A stretch of 64,000 bases of DNA, from NCBI RefSeq assembly GCF_001938945.1, contig NZ_MKIO01000029.1, positions 1 to 64,000 on the forward strand, read 5' to 3'. The position numbers and the translations under genes are program-made. The stretch comes from Xaviernesmea rhizosphaerae. Lineage in GTDB: Bacteria > Pseudomonadota > Alphaproteobacteria > Rhizobiales > Rhizobiaceae. The notes beneath the pieces are model-generated. The model saw only the letters and a program-made list of their open reading frames with translations. It did not search any database and was not told the origin of the DNA. Of this stretch, positions 15,979 to 25,307 are shown one piece after another (position 1 is the first letter of the stretch; each line of letters starts with the position of its first letter).

Positions 15979-17781
15979 CTACCGCGCCACCGCCGCGTCG
16001 ATGATGCGCAGCTGCACCCGGCGCAGGCCCTGATAGGTGTCGGCAGAGAGCGCCCCGGCGACATGAACGAGATTGCCGCGCGCGCCGAGCAGGAAATCGC
16101 CGAGCGGGCCGCCGACGGCGCGGAAGGCCATCGCGTCGATCCGGCTTCCGTCCTGGGCCTCTAGCGTCGCCTTGACATGGCTTTCGCCAACTGGGCGGAC
16201 ATCGCGCACGCGATGGGCCGGAAGCGCGAAGATCGGCTGCGGATGGCCCGCGCCATAGGGGCCGGCGCTGTCGATCTGGTCCATCAGCGCGAAGGTGGCG
16301 CCCGAGGCCGCCAGCGCGCCATCGATCTTCAGCACTTCGCTGGCCGCCAGTTCGCTGACGGCGGCGCGGGCCCGATCCTCTAAGAAGTTTCGCAGTGCGC
16401 CGAGCTTGGCCTTTTCGACCGTCAGTCCGGCCGCCATGGCATGGCCGCCGCCCTTGACCAGCAGGCGCTCGGACACGGCGGCGCGCACCAGCCTGCCGAT
16501 ATCGAACCCGCTGATCGAGCGGCCGGAGCCGGTACCGGTGCCGTTCGGGTTGAAGGCGATGGCGAAGGCCGGGCGGCGGAAACGCTCCTTGAGCCTGGAG
16601 GCGATCAGCCCGACAATGCCGGGATGCCAGCCCTCGCGCGCCGTGAGGATCACGCCAGCAGTCGAGCCATCGCCATATTCCACCATCGCCTCGGCTTCCG
16701 CTTCGGCGAGCATCGCCTTTTCCATCGCCTGGCGCTCGCGGTTGAGATCCTCCAGCAAGGCGGCGATTTCGGCCGCCTTGTGCGGATCGTCGAGCGTGAG
16801 CAGCCGGCTGCCGAGCGCGGCATCGCCGATGCGCCCGCCGGCATTGATGCGCGGGCCGACGACGAAGCCGAAATGATAGGGCGTGACCGGGCCACCGATA
16901 CCGGCCTGGCGGAAGATGGCGGCGAGGCCAGGATTCTTCATGTGGCGGGCGGCGATCAGCCCCTTGACCACATAGGCGCGGTTCAGCCCCTTCAGCGGCA
17001 CCACATCGCAGACGGTGGCGAGCGCCACGAGATCGAGCAGGCCGAGCAGGTCGAAGTCACGCGCGCGGGCATCCCCCGCCTCCCGGCGCTGGCGCAGCAC
17101 CTCGACCAGCACGAGAAACACCACGCCGGCGGCGCAGAGATGGCCCTGGCCGGAGAGATCGTCCTCGCGATTGGGATTGACGAGAGCATGGCAGGGCGGC
17201 AGGTCGACGCCGACCTGGTGATGGTCGATCACCACCACGTCGATGCCGCGCGCAGCCGCCGCTTCGAGCGATTCGTGGCTGGTGGAACCGCAATCGACGG
17301 TGACGATCAGGCGCGCCCCCTCATCGATCAGCTGGTTGATCGCCGCCGGATTGGGGCCGTAGCCCTCGAAAATCCGGTCGGGAATATAGATACGCGAATC
17401 CAGGCCAAAATGGCCGAGCAGCCGGAACATCAGCGCGGAGGCCGAGGCGCCGTCGACATCGTAATCGCCGAAGATCGCCACTTGCTCGCGCCGCTCGATC
17501 GCTTCGGAAATGCGGGCTGCGGCCTTGGCGCAATCCGTCAGGCTGCGCGGGTCGGGCATCAGATCGCGGATCGTCGGATCGAGAAAGCGCAGGGCATCGT
17601 CCTGCACCACGCCGCGCCCCGCCAGCACGCGGGCCACAAGCTCCGGCAGGCCATGCACCTGGGCAATGGCAAGTGATCGGTTGAGCCCCGCCTGATCGAG
17701 CCGAGCAACCCAGCGCTGCCCGGTCACCGATTGCTCGACATTCAGGAAGGCACGCGGAACGGGGTCCGGCGCGTCCATCAT
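15979..17781 (-). CDS. recJ: Single-stranded-DNA-specific exonuclease RecJ
   Basis: This 600-residue 5'-3' ssDNA exonuclease works in RecF-pathway recombination and mismatch repair. DHH-family motifs are VAIFGDYDVDGASASA near residue 100, LIVTVDCGST near 158 and VVVIDHHQVG near 178 (the DHH triad). The DHHA1 domain carries VKGGGHAMAAGLT near 445, and a C-terminal OB-like domain ends the protein. Length fits the family. The two adjacent ATGs do not affect the assignment. It lies only 22 bp after hom in the same direction, so it is probably co-transcribed with it. In several related genomes glpX lies between these two, and here it is missing. Confidence 0.96.
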   Translation of the reverse strand: MMDAPDPVPRAFLNVEQSVTGQRWVARLDQAGLNRSLAIAQVHGLPELVARVLAGRGVVQDDALRFLDPTIRDLMPDPRSLTDCAKAAARISEAIERREQVAIFGDYDVDGASASALMFRLLGHFGLDSRIYIPDRIFEGYGPNPAAINQLIDEGARLIVTVDCGSTSHESLEAAAARGIDVVVIDHHQVGVDLPPCHALVNPNREDDLSGQGHLCAAGVVFLVLVEVLRQRREAGDARARDFDLLGLLDLVALATVCDVVPLKGLNRAYVVKGLIAARHMKNPGLAAIFRQAGIGGPVTPYHFGFVVGPRINAGGRIGDAALGSRLLTLDDPHKAAEIAALLEDLNRERQAMEKAMLAEAEAEAMVEYGDGSTAGVILTAREGWHPGIVGLIASRLKERFRRPAFAIAFNPNGTGTGSGRSISGFDIGRLVRAAVSERLLVKGGGHAMAAGLTVEKAKLGALRNFLEDRARAAVSELAASEVLKIDGALAASGATFALMDQIDSAGPYGAGHPQPIFALPAHRVRDVRPVGESHVKATLEAQDGSRIDAMAFRAVGGPLGDFLLGARGNLVHVAGALSADTYQGLRRVQLRIIDAAVAR

Positions 17782-17803
17782 CGGCTTTGCGCGCCCTTCC
17801 CGA

Positions 17804-19123
17804 TCAGACGTCCTTCGGCCGCTCGATGCGGATCACCTGCGGCTCGCCCATCAGATAGCCTTCGCCGCGAATGACGCCGACCGCCTTGCGCACCGATTCC
17901 TCATGCGTCGCATGGGTAACGAGAATGATCGTCTGCGCGCCCTCTTCGACAGGCTTCTTGGAGTGCTGCATGATCGATTCGAGCGAGATGCCGTTGGCGG
18001 CCATGGCGGTGGCGATGGAGGCGAAGACGCCGGTCCGGTCTTGAACCTTGAGCCTTATGAAATAGCCGCCCTCGTGATTCTGGATCTGCGCGCGGCGATA
18101 GGGCAGCAGCGCGTCGGTGGGGCGGCCGAAGGCCGGAACGCGCTGGGCGCCCGGGCGGCTCTTGGCGATGTCGGCAATATCGCCGAGTACGGCCGAGGCC
18201 GTGGCATTGCCGCCGGCGCCGGGGCCGACCATCAAAAGCTCGCCGAGAATATCCGCCTCGATCGCCACGGCATTGGTGACGCCATCGACCTGGGCGATGA
18301 CGGAGGCGATCGGCACCATGGTCGGATGCACGCGCTGCTCGATGCCGCTCTCGGTGCGCTGGGCGACGCCGAGCAGCTTGATGCGGTAACCGAGATCTGC
18401 GGCCGCCTGGATGTCCTCGATCGAGATGTTGGAGATGCCCTCCAGATAGATGTCATCGGGCGCGATCGCCGTGCCGAAAGCGAGGCTGGTCAGGATGGCG
18501 AGCTTGTGGGCGGTATCATTGCCCTCGATGTCGAAGGTCGGGTCCGCCTCGGCATAGCCGAGCCGTTGCGCTTCCTTCAGGCAGGCGTCGAAGGTCAGCC
18601 CTTCCTTCTCCATCCGCGTCAGGATGTAGTTGCAGGTGCCGTTCATGATGCCATAGACGCGCGAAATCGTGTTGCCGGTCATCGACTCGCGGATCGCCTT
18701 GATCACGGGAATGCCGCCGGCCACCGCGGCCTCGTAGTTCAAGAGCGCGCCCTGCTCTTCCGCCAGCGCGGCCAGTTCCATGCCATGGGCGGCCAAGAGC
18801 GCCTTGTTGGCGGTGACGACATGCAGGCCGCGGCCGAGCGCGATCTTGACGGCCGAATAGGCCGGATCCTCGGCCCCGCCCATCAGCTCGACGAACACGT
18901 CGATCTCGGCTTCACGGGCAAGGGTTGCCGCGTCATCGTACCAGGTGATGCCATCGAGCGCGATGCCGCGATCCTTGCCACGGCTGCGGGCGGTGACCGC
19001 CACGACCTCGATCGGCCGGCCGCAGGTCGTCGCCAGGCTTTCCCGTCGCTCGGTGAGAATGCGCATCAGCGATGCCCCCACCGTTCCGAGACCCGCAACG
19101 CCCAGTTTCAGCGCATCCGCCAT
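17804..19123 (-). CDS. hom: Homoserine dehydrogenase
   Basis: This 439-residue enzyme reduces aspartate semialdehyde to homoserine for threonine and methionine synthesis. It has the N-terminal NAD(P)-binding VAGLGTVGASL, the catalytic domain with YGIMNGTCNYILTRM and EGNDTAHKLAILTSLAFG, and a C-terminal ACT domain from about residue 350 (YFIRLKVQDRTGVFASIATAM) that in this family gives threonine feedback inhibition. The start MADALKLGVAG is preceded by AAGGA at 9-nt spacing; an in-frame extension upstream has no such support. alaC is upstream behind a terminator, and recJ follows closely. Confidence 0.97.
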   Translation of the reverse strand: MADALKLGVAGLGTVGASLMRILTERRESLATTCGRPIEVVAVTARSRGKDRGIALDGITWYDDAATLAREAEIDVFVELMGGAEDPAYSAVKIALGRGLHVVTANKALLAAHGMELAALAEEQGALLNYEAAVAGGIPVIKAIRESMTGNTISRVYGIMNGTCNYILTRMEKEGLTFDACLKEAQRLGYAEADPTFDIEGNDTAHKLAILTSLAFGTAIAPDDIYLEGISNISIEDIQAAADLGYRIKLLGVAQRTESGIEQRVHPTMVPIASVIAQVDGVTNAVAIEADILGELLMVGPGAGGNATASAVLGDIADIAKSRPGAQRVPAFGRPTDALLPYRRAQIQNHEGGYFIRLKVQDRTGVFASIATAMAANGISLESIMQHSKKPVEEGAQTIILVTHATHEESVRKAVGVIRGEGYLMGEPQVIRIERPKDV

Positions 19124-19248
19124 ATCAGATCGTCCTTTGAAAAATGCCTTCGGCACGCCTTCTGCCATCTGGCGCGCGGCTTGTCACCCCGGATGGAACT
19201 TTCACCATGGGCTGAGTCGATCCCCCGCAAGGATGTCCGACTCGTCAA

Positions 19249-19271
19249 AAGGGGCGACCCAAGCCGCCCCT
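19249..19271 (-). terminator. Rho-independent terminator of the aminotransferase gene
   Basis: On the minus strand AGGGGCG and CGCCCCT form a 7-bp stem with an 8-nt loop, followed by TTT, about 45 nt after the alaC stop. It separates alaC from hom, which therefore has its own promoter in 19124-19248. Confidence 0.7.
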
Positions 19272-19316
19272 CGCCGTGCCCGGCATGTGACCGCAGCATC
19301 CCGCACGCTGAGAGCG

Positions 19317-20534
19317 TCAGCGCCGCGCGTTGAGCGAGATCACATTGTGCAGCGTATCGTCGGCCGAGGAGAAGAAGCGCTTGAGATTGCGCGCGGCCTG
19401 ACGCAGCCGGTGTTCGTTCTCCACCAAGGCGATGCGGACATAATCATCGCCCTGCTCGCCGAAGCCGATACCCGGCGCCACCGCGATATCGGCCTTTTCC
19501 ACCAGCAGCTTGGAGAATTCCAGCGAGCCGAGATGGCGGAATTTTTCCGGGATCTTGGCCCAGGCGAACATGGTCGCCTCCGGCGGCGGCACCTCGAAGC
19601 CGGCCTTGGCGAAGGCCTCGACCATCACGTCGCGCCGGCGCTTGTAGATGGCGCGCACCTCGGCAATGTCGGAGCCATCGCCGTTCAGCGCATGGGTCGC
19701 AGCCACCTGGATCGGCGTGAAGGCGCCGTAATCGAGATAGGACTTCACCCGCGTCAGCGCGGCGATCAGCCGGTCATTGCCCACGGCAAAGCCCATGCGC
19801 CAGCCGGGCATGGAGAAGGTCTTGGACATGGAGGTGAACTCGACCGTGCAATCCATCGCGCCCGGCACTTCCAGAACCGAGGGCGGGGGCACGTCGCCGA
19901 AATAGATTTCGGCATAGGCGAGGTCCGAAAGGATCACCAGCTCATGCTTCTTGGCGAAGGCGACGACTTCCTTGTAGAAATCGAGGCTCGCCACATGGGC
20001 CGTCGGGTTCGACGGATAGTTGATGATCAGCGCGATCGGCTTGGGGATCGAATGGCGGATCGCCCGCTCCAGCGGCGGAAAGAAGCTGTCATCCGGCTCG
20101 ACCGAGATCGAGCGGATCACGCCGCCGGTCATCAGGAAGCCGAAGGCATGGATCGGATAGGTGGGATTGGGGCACAGCACCACATCGCCAGGCGCGGTGA
20201 TCGCCTGCGCCATGTTGGCGAAGCCTTCCTTGGAGCCGAGCGTGGCGACGACCTGCGTGTCGGGGTTCAGCTTCACGCCGAAGCGGCGGGCATAATAAGC
20301 GGCTTGCGCGCGGCGCAGGCCGGGAATGCCCTTGGACGAGGAATAGCGGTGGGTGCGCGGATCGCGCACGACTTCGCACAGCTTGTCGACGATGGCCTGC
20401 GGCGTGGGAAGATCGGGATTGCCCATGCCGAGGTCGATTATATCGGCGCCGCCGGCCCGGGCGGCGGCCTTCAGCCGGTTGACCTGCTCGAAAACATAGG
20501 GCGGAAGGCGCCGAACCTTGTGAAACTCTTCCAT
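19317..20534 (-). CDS. alaC: Class I/II pyridoxal-phosphate aminotransferase (AlaC-type)
   Basis: This 405-residue aminotransferase resembles AlaC/YfdZ glutamate-pyruvate transaminases and the LL-diaminopimelate aminotransferase group. Visible elements are DIIDLGMGNPDLPTP near residue 30, the substrate and cofactor region YPIHAFGF, INYPSNPTAHVASLDFY (the NPT motif), LSDLAYAEIYF (PLP-ring Asp and Tyr) and FTSMSKTFSMPGWRMGFAVG with the Schiff-base Lys near 237. GAGGA at 7 nt supports the ATG. The location beside hom suits an amino-acid role, but the keto acid specificity cannot be set from sequence alone. Confidence 0.88.
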   Translation of the reverse strand: MEEFHKVRRLPPYVFEQVNRLKAAARAGGADIIDLGMGNPDLPTPQAIVDKLCEVVRDPRTHRYSSSKGIPGLRRAQAAYYARRFGVKLNPDTQVVATLGSKEGFANMAQAITAPGDVVLCPNPTYPIHAFGFLMTGGVIRSISVEPDDSFFPPLERAIRHSIPKPIALIINYPSNPTAHVASLDFYKEVVAFAKKHELVILSDLAYAEIYFGDVPPPSVLEVPGAMDCTVEFTSMSKTFSMPGWRMGFAVGNDRLIAALTRVKSYLDYGAFTPIQVAATHALNGDGSDIAEVRAIYKRRRDVMVEAFAKAGFEVPPPEATMFAWAKIPEKFRHLGSLEFSKLLVEKADIAVAPGIGFGEQGDDYVRIALVENEHRLRQAARNLKRFFSSADDTLHNVISLNARR

Positions 20535-20803
20535 GTTTTTATCCTCGCCGCGACGCCCTCGGCGTCGCCGATCCTCACGCTGTCCCATCCGGCCCTTGGG
20601 CCCTGGACCGTCTGCCGCAATCTGTTCGCTTTGCGTCCAATTTGACGGAAAGGCAAGCGCAAAACGCGCGAGCGCGTCGGCCAGATGCAGCGGTGCTCCG
20701 AGAGGCAGGGCGCTCGCGGCTTTTTCAGGGCAGGGTCGCCCCGTAACCGCGCTTTCTCAAGGATTTTTGCGCGGCTGCCGTCCCCGCGCGTGGGCCAAGC
20801 CGG

Positions 20804-21214
20804 CTATTCGCGGCCGATCTCGTCCAGCGTCGCCTGGCCATGGGTTTCGGCCAGATTGGTCAGCGCCTTGCGGCGACGCTCATATTCGGCCTCGGAAATC
20901 TGGCCGCCGGCCCGCTGCTTGGACAGAGCGGAGAGGCGCGCCTGCTGGGCGGCGGCCTCGTCATTGGTCATCTGCGTCGTCGCCGCCGGCAGCTTGCCCT
21001 CGATCACGGGGTAAACATTGGTCGGCGCCGTGCGCAGCATCGCCGCGGTATAGGCGGGTTGCGGCGTGCGCGGGCCGGTCTCTGTGGTGCAGCCGGCGCT
21101 GGAGACGAGGGCGAGGCTCAGCGCGAGGAGAGAGATCAGCGAATGCGGCCGGGCGAGATGAGGCCGGGCGAAACGGGAAGGGGTCGCCCCTGCCGCATTA
21201 TGTGTGTTCGCCAT
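20804..21214 (-). CDS. Small lipoprotein with SHOCT-like C-terminus
   Basis: This 136-residue protein starts at MANTHNAAG; GAGG precedes this ATG at 6 nt. A hydrophobic stretch ends in a lipobox (LALVSSAGC, Cys near 42). The mature part is hydrophilic and ends with SKQRAGGQISEAEYERRRKAL, a short helical-hairpin pattern like SHOCT domains. It is predicted to be anchored in the membrane facing the periplasm. Function is unknown. It is divergent from phaC across about 165 bp, so the two promoters share a region with the phaC palindrome. Confidence 0.8.
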   Translation of the reverse strand: MANTHNAAGATPSRFARPHLARPHSLISLLALSLALVSSAGCTTETGPRTPQPAYTAAMLRTAPTNVYPVIEGKLPAATTQMTNDEAAAQQARLSALSKQRAGGQISEAEYERRRKALTNLAETHGQATLDEIGRE

Positions 21215-21351
21215 GCTCATCCTCTGCCTGCTCCGCCCGTGATGCCGCCCCGACCCCAAAGAGCCTTGAGCGACAGGATCTCTGCCTTATGCAGGACGCG
21301 GCGCCGCATATCAGGGCCATCGAACCTGCGCTGGCACCTTTACCTGTTTTG

Positions 21352-21364
21352 TTGCAGAATGCAA
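21352..21364. promoter_or_regulatory. Palindromic TTGCA-N3-TGCAA site just upstream of phaC
   Basis: TTGCAGAATGCAA is a perfect 5+5 inverted repeat 15 bp before the phaC start. TGC/GCA-rich dyads are what PhaR/AniA-type repressors of polyhydroxybutyrate genes recognise in alphaproteobacteria. The position would block transcription or initiation. Binding is inferred. Confidence 0.5.
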
Positions 21365-21379
21365 AAAGGGAAAAACAGC

Positions 21380-23254
21380 ATGCGATCGGGAGGATTCGGC
21401 TTGGCAGGGGATAATGCGACCGGGCATGCGGACAACGCCAAGGCGGGAGGGTTCGCCGGCTTCGATCCGGCCTCGCTTCAGGCCTATATGGTCAAGGATC
21501 CCGAAGCACTGACCGTCAATTTCGCCAGAGCGATCGAGAAGGCCGGCCAGGCGGCATCGGCCTGGTTGCAGCCGCGCGAGGCGGGCGAGAAGGTCGACCA
21601 TCTGGCCGATCCGATGACCGACATGGTCAAGACGCTGTCCAAGGTCTGCGAATACTGGATGTCGGATCCGCGCCGGACGCTGGAGGCCCAGACCCATCTG
21701 ATGACCGGCATGATGGGCCTCTGGATGCGCTCGATGCAGCGGCTGAACGGCGAGGAGACGGAGGATCCCGCCAGCGGCCGGCCGGATGCCAAGCGCTTTG
21801 CCGATCCCGAATGGGCGAAGAACCCGTTCTTCGATTTCCTGCGCCAGGCCTATGCCGTCGGTGCCGGCTGGGCGGAGCGCATGGTCGAGAATGCCGAGGG
21901 GCTCGACCCGCATGTGCGCCACAAGGCGATCTTCTACACGCGGCAGATGGCGAGCGCGCTGTCGCCCGCCAATTTCGTCACCACCAATCCGGCGCTCTAC
22001 CGCGAGACGGTCGCCTCCAACGGCGCCAATCTGGTGCGTGGCATGGCGATGATGGCGGAGGATATTCTGGCCGGGCGCGGGGAATTGCGGCTGCGCCAGA
22101 CCGATACCAGCAAGTTCACCGTCGGCGAGAACATCGCGGTGACGCCGGGCAAGGTGATCGCCCAGAACGACATCTGCCAGATCCTGCAATATGATCCGCA
22201 GACCGAGACCGTGCTGAAGCGGCCGCTGCTGATCTGCCCGCCCTGGATCAACAAATTCTACGTGCTGGACCTCAATCCGCAGAAATCCTTCATCCGCTGG
22301 GCGGTGGAACAGGGACACACGGTCTTCGTCATCTCCTGGGTCAATCCGGACGAGCGCCATGCCGACAAGGACTGGGCAGCCTATGCCCAAGACGGCGTGG
22401 GCTTCGCGCTGGACATGATCCGCCAGTCCTGCGGCGAGGAGGAGGTCAACGCAATCGGCTACTGTGTCGGCGGCACGCTGCTATCGGCCGCGCTGGCGCT
22501 ACAGGCGCGCGAGGGCGACCGACGCATCCGCTCGGCGACGCTGTTTACCACCCAGGTCGATTTCACCCATGCGGGCGATCTCAAGGTCTTCGTCGACGAG
22601 GAGCAGATCCAGGGGCTGGAAGAGCGCATGAAGGCGCGCGGCTTTCTCGAGGGCTCGCAGATGGCCATGGCCTTCAACATGCTGCGCGCCTCAGAGCTGA
22701 TCTGGCCCTATTTCGTCAACACCTATCTCAAGGGCGAGGAGCCCTCGGCCTTCGACCTGCTCTACTGGAATTCCGATTCCACCCGCATGCCGGCGGCCAA
22801 CCACTCCTTCTATCTGCGCAACTGCTATCTGGAAAACCGGCTGAGCCGCGGGGAGATGGTGCTGGAGGGCGCACCGGTTTCGCTGAAGGATGTGACCATC
22901 CCGATCTACAATCTCGCCACGCGCGAGGACCATATCGCCCCGCCGCAATCGGTGTTCCTCGGCTCCTCCTGCTTCGGCGGCGAGGTGACCTATGTGCTCA
23001 CCGGCTCCGGCCACATTGCCGGCGTGGTCAATCCGCCCGACAAGCGCAAATACCAGTTCTGGACCGGCGGCGCGCCCGAAGGCAGCTATGAGGACTGGCT
23101 GGACAAGGCCGAGGAACATCCGGGCTCCTGGTGGCCGCATTGGCATGCCTGGATCGAAAAGCTCGATGACACCCGCGTGCCGGCGCGCAAGCCGGGCGGC
23201 ACGCTCAACACGATCGAGGAAGCGCCGGGCTCCTATGTCCGCGTGCGCGCCTGA
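21380..23254 (+). CDS. phaC: Class I poly(3-hydroxyalkanoate) synthase
   Basis: This 624-residue synthase polymerises (R)-3-hydroxyacyl-CoA into storage polyester on granules. The N-terminal PhaC_N domain spans about residues 75-250, and the alpha/beta-hydrolase domain follows. The lipase-like box is IGYCVGG near residue 360, with Cys as nucleophile in place of Ser. The Asp lies in ATREDHIAP near 520 and the His in GSGHIAGVVNPP near 550. PPWINKFYVLDL and the C-terminal GSWWPHWHAWI are typical of class I. The ATG at 21380 follows AAAGGG at a spacing of about 9 nt, and the long open frame upstream of it is antisense to a lipoprotein gene. No phasin or phaAB lies in the window. Confidence 0.96.
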   Translation: MRSGGFGLAGDNATGHADNAKAGGFAGFDPASLQAYMVKDPEALTVNFARAIEKAGQAASAWLQPREAGEKVDHLADPMTDMVKTLSKVCEYWMSDPRRTLEAQTHLMTGMMGLWMRSMQRLNGEETEDPASGRPDAKRFADPEWAKNPFFDFLRQAYAVGAGWAERMVENAEGLDPHVRHKAIFYTRQMASALSPANFVTTNPALYRETVASNGANLVRGMAMMAEDILAGRGELRLRQTDTSKFTVGENIAVTPGKVIAQNDICQILQYDPQTETVLKRPLLICPPWINKFYVLDLNPQKSFIRWAVEQGHTVFVISWVNPDERHADKDWAAYAQDGVGFALDMIRQSCGEEEVNAIGYCVGGTLLSAALALQAREGDRRIRSATLFTTQVDFTHAGDLKVFVDEEQIQGLEERMKARGFLEGSQMAMAFNMLRASELIWPYFVNTYLKGEEPSAFDLLYWNSDSTRMPAANHSFYLRNCYLENRLSRGEMVLEGAPVSLKDVTIPIYNLATREDHIAPPQSVFLGSSCFGGEVTYVLTGSGHIAGVVNPPDKRKYQFWTGGAPEGSYEDWLDKAEEHPGSWWPHWHAWIEKLDDTRVPARKPGGTLNTIEEAPGSYVRVRA

Positions 23255-23474
23255 TCCGTTGCGAAACCGAAGGGTGCGCGCTTCAACCCGGCAGGGGCTT
23301 GCGAAAGACCCTGCCGGACGCCGCATCCCGCATGGACGAAGCGGATCTGCGGGACTATGAGGGAAGACGCATCCGCCGCACAGTGGCGGGCCGAACGGGA
23401 AACCAAGCCCCTGCCGCGCAGGCAGCGCAGAGTTTGGCCCGGCCAGCCGGCAGCACCAAGTGAAAGACGAACGC

Positions 23475-24308
23475 ATGGTCACCTATATCGAAGCCGATAG
23501 CGCTCCCTTGCGCAACACCGGCGCCATCCGCCTCTATCGGCCCGAGGACTTCGAGGGCATGCGCCGGGCCTGTGCCGTGACCGCGCGCTGCCTCGATGGC
23601 CTGGTCGACATCGTCAAGCCGGGCGTGACGACCGAGGCGATCGACCGTTTCGTCTTCGATTTCGGCATGGATCACGGTGCGCTTCCGGCCACGCTGAACT
23701 ATCGCGGCTACACCAAATCCTCCTGCACCTCGATCAACCACGTCGTCTGCCACGGCATTCCCAATGACAAGCCGCTGCGCGAAGGCGATATCGTCAATAT
23801 CGACGTGACCTATGTGGTGGATGGCTGGCATGGCGATTCCAGCCGGATGTATCCGGTGGGCGAGATCAAGCGCGCGGCCGAGCGCCTGCTGGAGATCACC
23901 CATGAATGCCTGATGCTCGGCATTGCCGCCGTCAAGCCCGGTGCGCGCACCGGCGCCATCGGCCAGGCAATCCAGGCCCATGCCGAGGCCAATCGCTGTT
24001 CTGTCGTGCGCGATTTCTGCGGCCATGGCGTCGGCCGGCTGTTTCACGATGCGCCCAATATCCTGCATTACGGCCGCGACAGCGACGGCCCCGTGCTGCG
24101 CGAGGGCATGATCTTCACCATCGAGCCGATGATCAATCTCGGCCGTCCGCATGTGAAGGTTCTGTCCGACGGCTGGACGGCGGTGACGCGCGACCGGTCG
24201 CTCTCGGCGCAATATGAGCATGCGGTGGGCGTGACCGCCACGGGCTGCGAGATCTTCACGCTCTCGCCTGCCGGGCTCGACCGTCCCGGCCTGCCAGCCG
24301 CCGCCTGA
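23475..24308 (+). CDS. map: Methionine aminopeptidase type I
   Basis: This 277-residue protein removes N-terminal Met from nascent proteins. All five metal ligands are in place: [19 protein letters not shown] (two Asp, near 115 and 126), [12 protein letters not shown] (His near 190), [12 protein letters not shown] (Glu) and [13 protein letters not shown] (Glu). The substrate His is in [18 protein letters not shown] five codons upstream is open, but the ATG gives the usual rhizobial length. A hairpin without a U-run (23288-23317) follows phaC, so map probably starts a new unit, with radC 23 bp behind it. Confidence 0.96.
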   Translation: MVTYIEADSAPLRNTGAIRLYRPEDFEGMRRACAVTARCLDGLVDIVKPGVTTEAIDRFVFDFGMDHGALPATLNYRGYTKSSCTSINHVVCHGIPNDKPLREGDIVNIDVTYVVDGWHGDSSRMYPVGEIKRAAERLLEITHECLMLGIAAVKPGARTGAIGQAIQAHAEANRCSVVRDFCGHGVGRLFHDAPNILHYGRDSDGPVLREGMIFTIEPMINLGRPHVKVLSDGWTAVTRDRSLSAQYEHAVGVTATGCEIFTLSPAGLDRPGLPAAA

Positions 24309-24331
24309 TCGCAATCGAGCGGGAAGCGCCC

Positions 24332-25141
24332 ATGACCAAGGTTCCGCCCCTGCTCCACGACCTTCCGGAAGCGGAAGACGAACGCGGCTTTTTTGCCGAC
24401 CAGCCCGCGCGCCGGCCCAAGGCCAAGGCGGAGCGTGCGCCGGCCCCCTCGCCCGATCGGCCGGCCGAGGAGGCGCATTATCACGGCCACCGCGACCGGC
24501 TGCGCGCCCGCTACCGCGAGAACGGCGACACGGCGCTGGCGGATTACGAACTTCTGGAGCTTCTCCTCTTCCGGCTCATCCCCCGCCGCGACACCAAGCC
24601 GATCGCCAAGGCGCTGCTCGACCGGTTCGGCACGCTGTCTGGCGTTCTCGGCGCGCCGATCGGCCTGCTGACCGAGGTGAAGGGCGTGGGCGAGGCCGTG
24701 GCGCTGGACCTGAAGCTCACCGCAACCATCGCCCACCGCATGCTGAAAAGCGAGCTGAAGGGCAAGACGGTGCTGTCCTCCTGGTCCCAGGTGATCGACT
24801 ATTGCCATGCGGCCATGGCGCATGAGACGCGCGAGCAGTTCCGCATCCTGTTTCTCGACAAGCGCAATGCGCTGATCGCCGACGAGGTGCAGCAGACGGG
24901 AACGGTCGATCACACGCCGGTCTACCCCCGCGAGGTGGTGCGCCGGGCGCTCGAACTCTCGGCCACCGCGATCATCCTCGTGCACAATCACCCCTCCGGC
25001 GATCCGACCCCCTCGCGCGCCGATATCGACATGACCCGCACCATCGTCGAAACCGCCAAGCCGCTCGGCGTCACGGTGCACGATCACATCATCATCGGCC
25101 GCGAGGGCCATGCCAGCCTGAAGGGCCTGCGGCTGATGTGA
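24332..25141 (+). CDS. radC: RadC-family JAMM/MPN+ protein
   Basis: This 269-residue protein has a disordered Pro/Lys-rich N-terminus to about residue 45. A helix-hairpin-helix-like region follows ([18 protein letters not shown] near 110). The JAMM metalloprotease-like domain starts near 150, with the zinc motif [21 protein letters not shown] near 210 (HxH...SxxxxxSxxD). RadC was once called a DNA repair protein; the function is not established. It lies 23 bp after map in the same direction, an arrangement often seen in rhizobia, though no shared role is known. Confidence 0.94.
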   Translation: MTKVPPLLHDLPEAEDERGFFADQPARRPKAKAERAPAPSPDRPAEEAHYHGHRDRLRARYRENGDTALADYELLELLLFRLIPRRDTKPIAKALLDRFGTLSGVLGAPIGLLTEVKGVGEAVALDLKLTATIAHRMLKSELKGKTVLSSWSQVIDYCHAAMAHETREQFRILFLDKRNALIADEVQQTGTVDHTPVYPREVVRRALELSATAIILVHNHPSGDPTPSRADIDMTRTIVETAKPLGVTVHDHIIIGREGHASLKGLRLM

Positions 25142-25307
25142 TGCCGGCATCCTGCGGCACTGCGGCACCATCATCGGCTTGTTTCAAAACGACACAGGAA
25201 GTCGCGTCCGTTTCACCGTTTTTCCATGATTGACCTGCTATGCCGGTCACTGACACATTCCGCATCGCAGCACGTTCAACGTTCACCTTTGCGAACAGGG
25301 CTTCCTC

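Noticed and set aside
25270..25300. GTTC-rich stretch upstream of sthA as an alphaproteobacterial LexA box
   Set aside because: The spacing is wrong: two GTTC words are only 3 bp apart and the other arm is inverted, whereas the box is GTTC-N7-GTTC.
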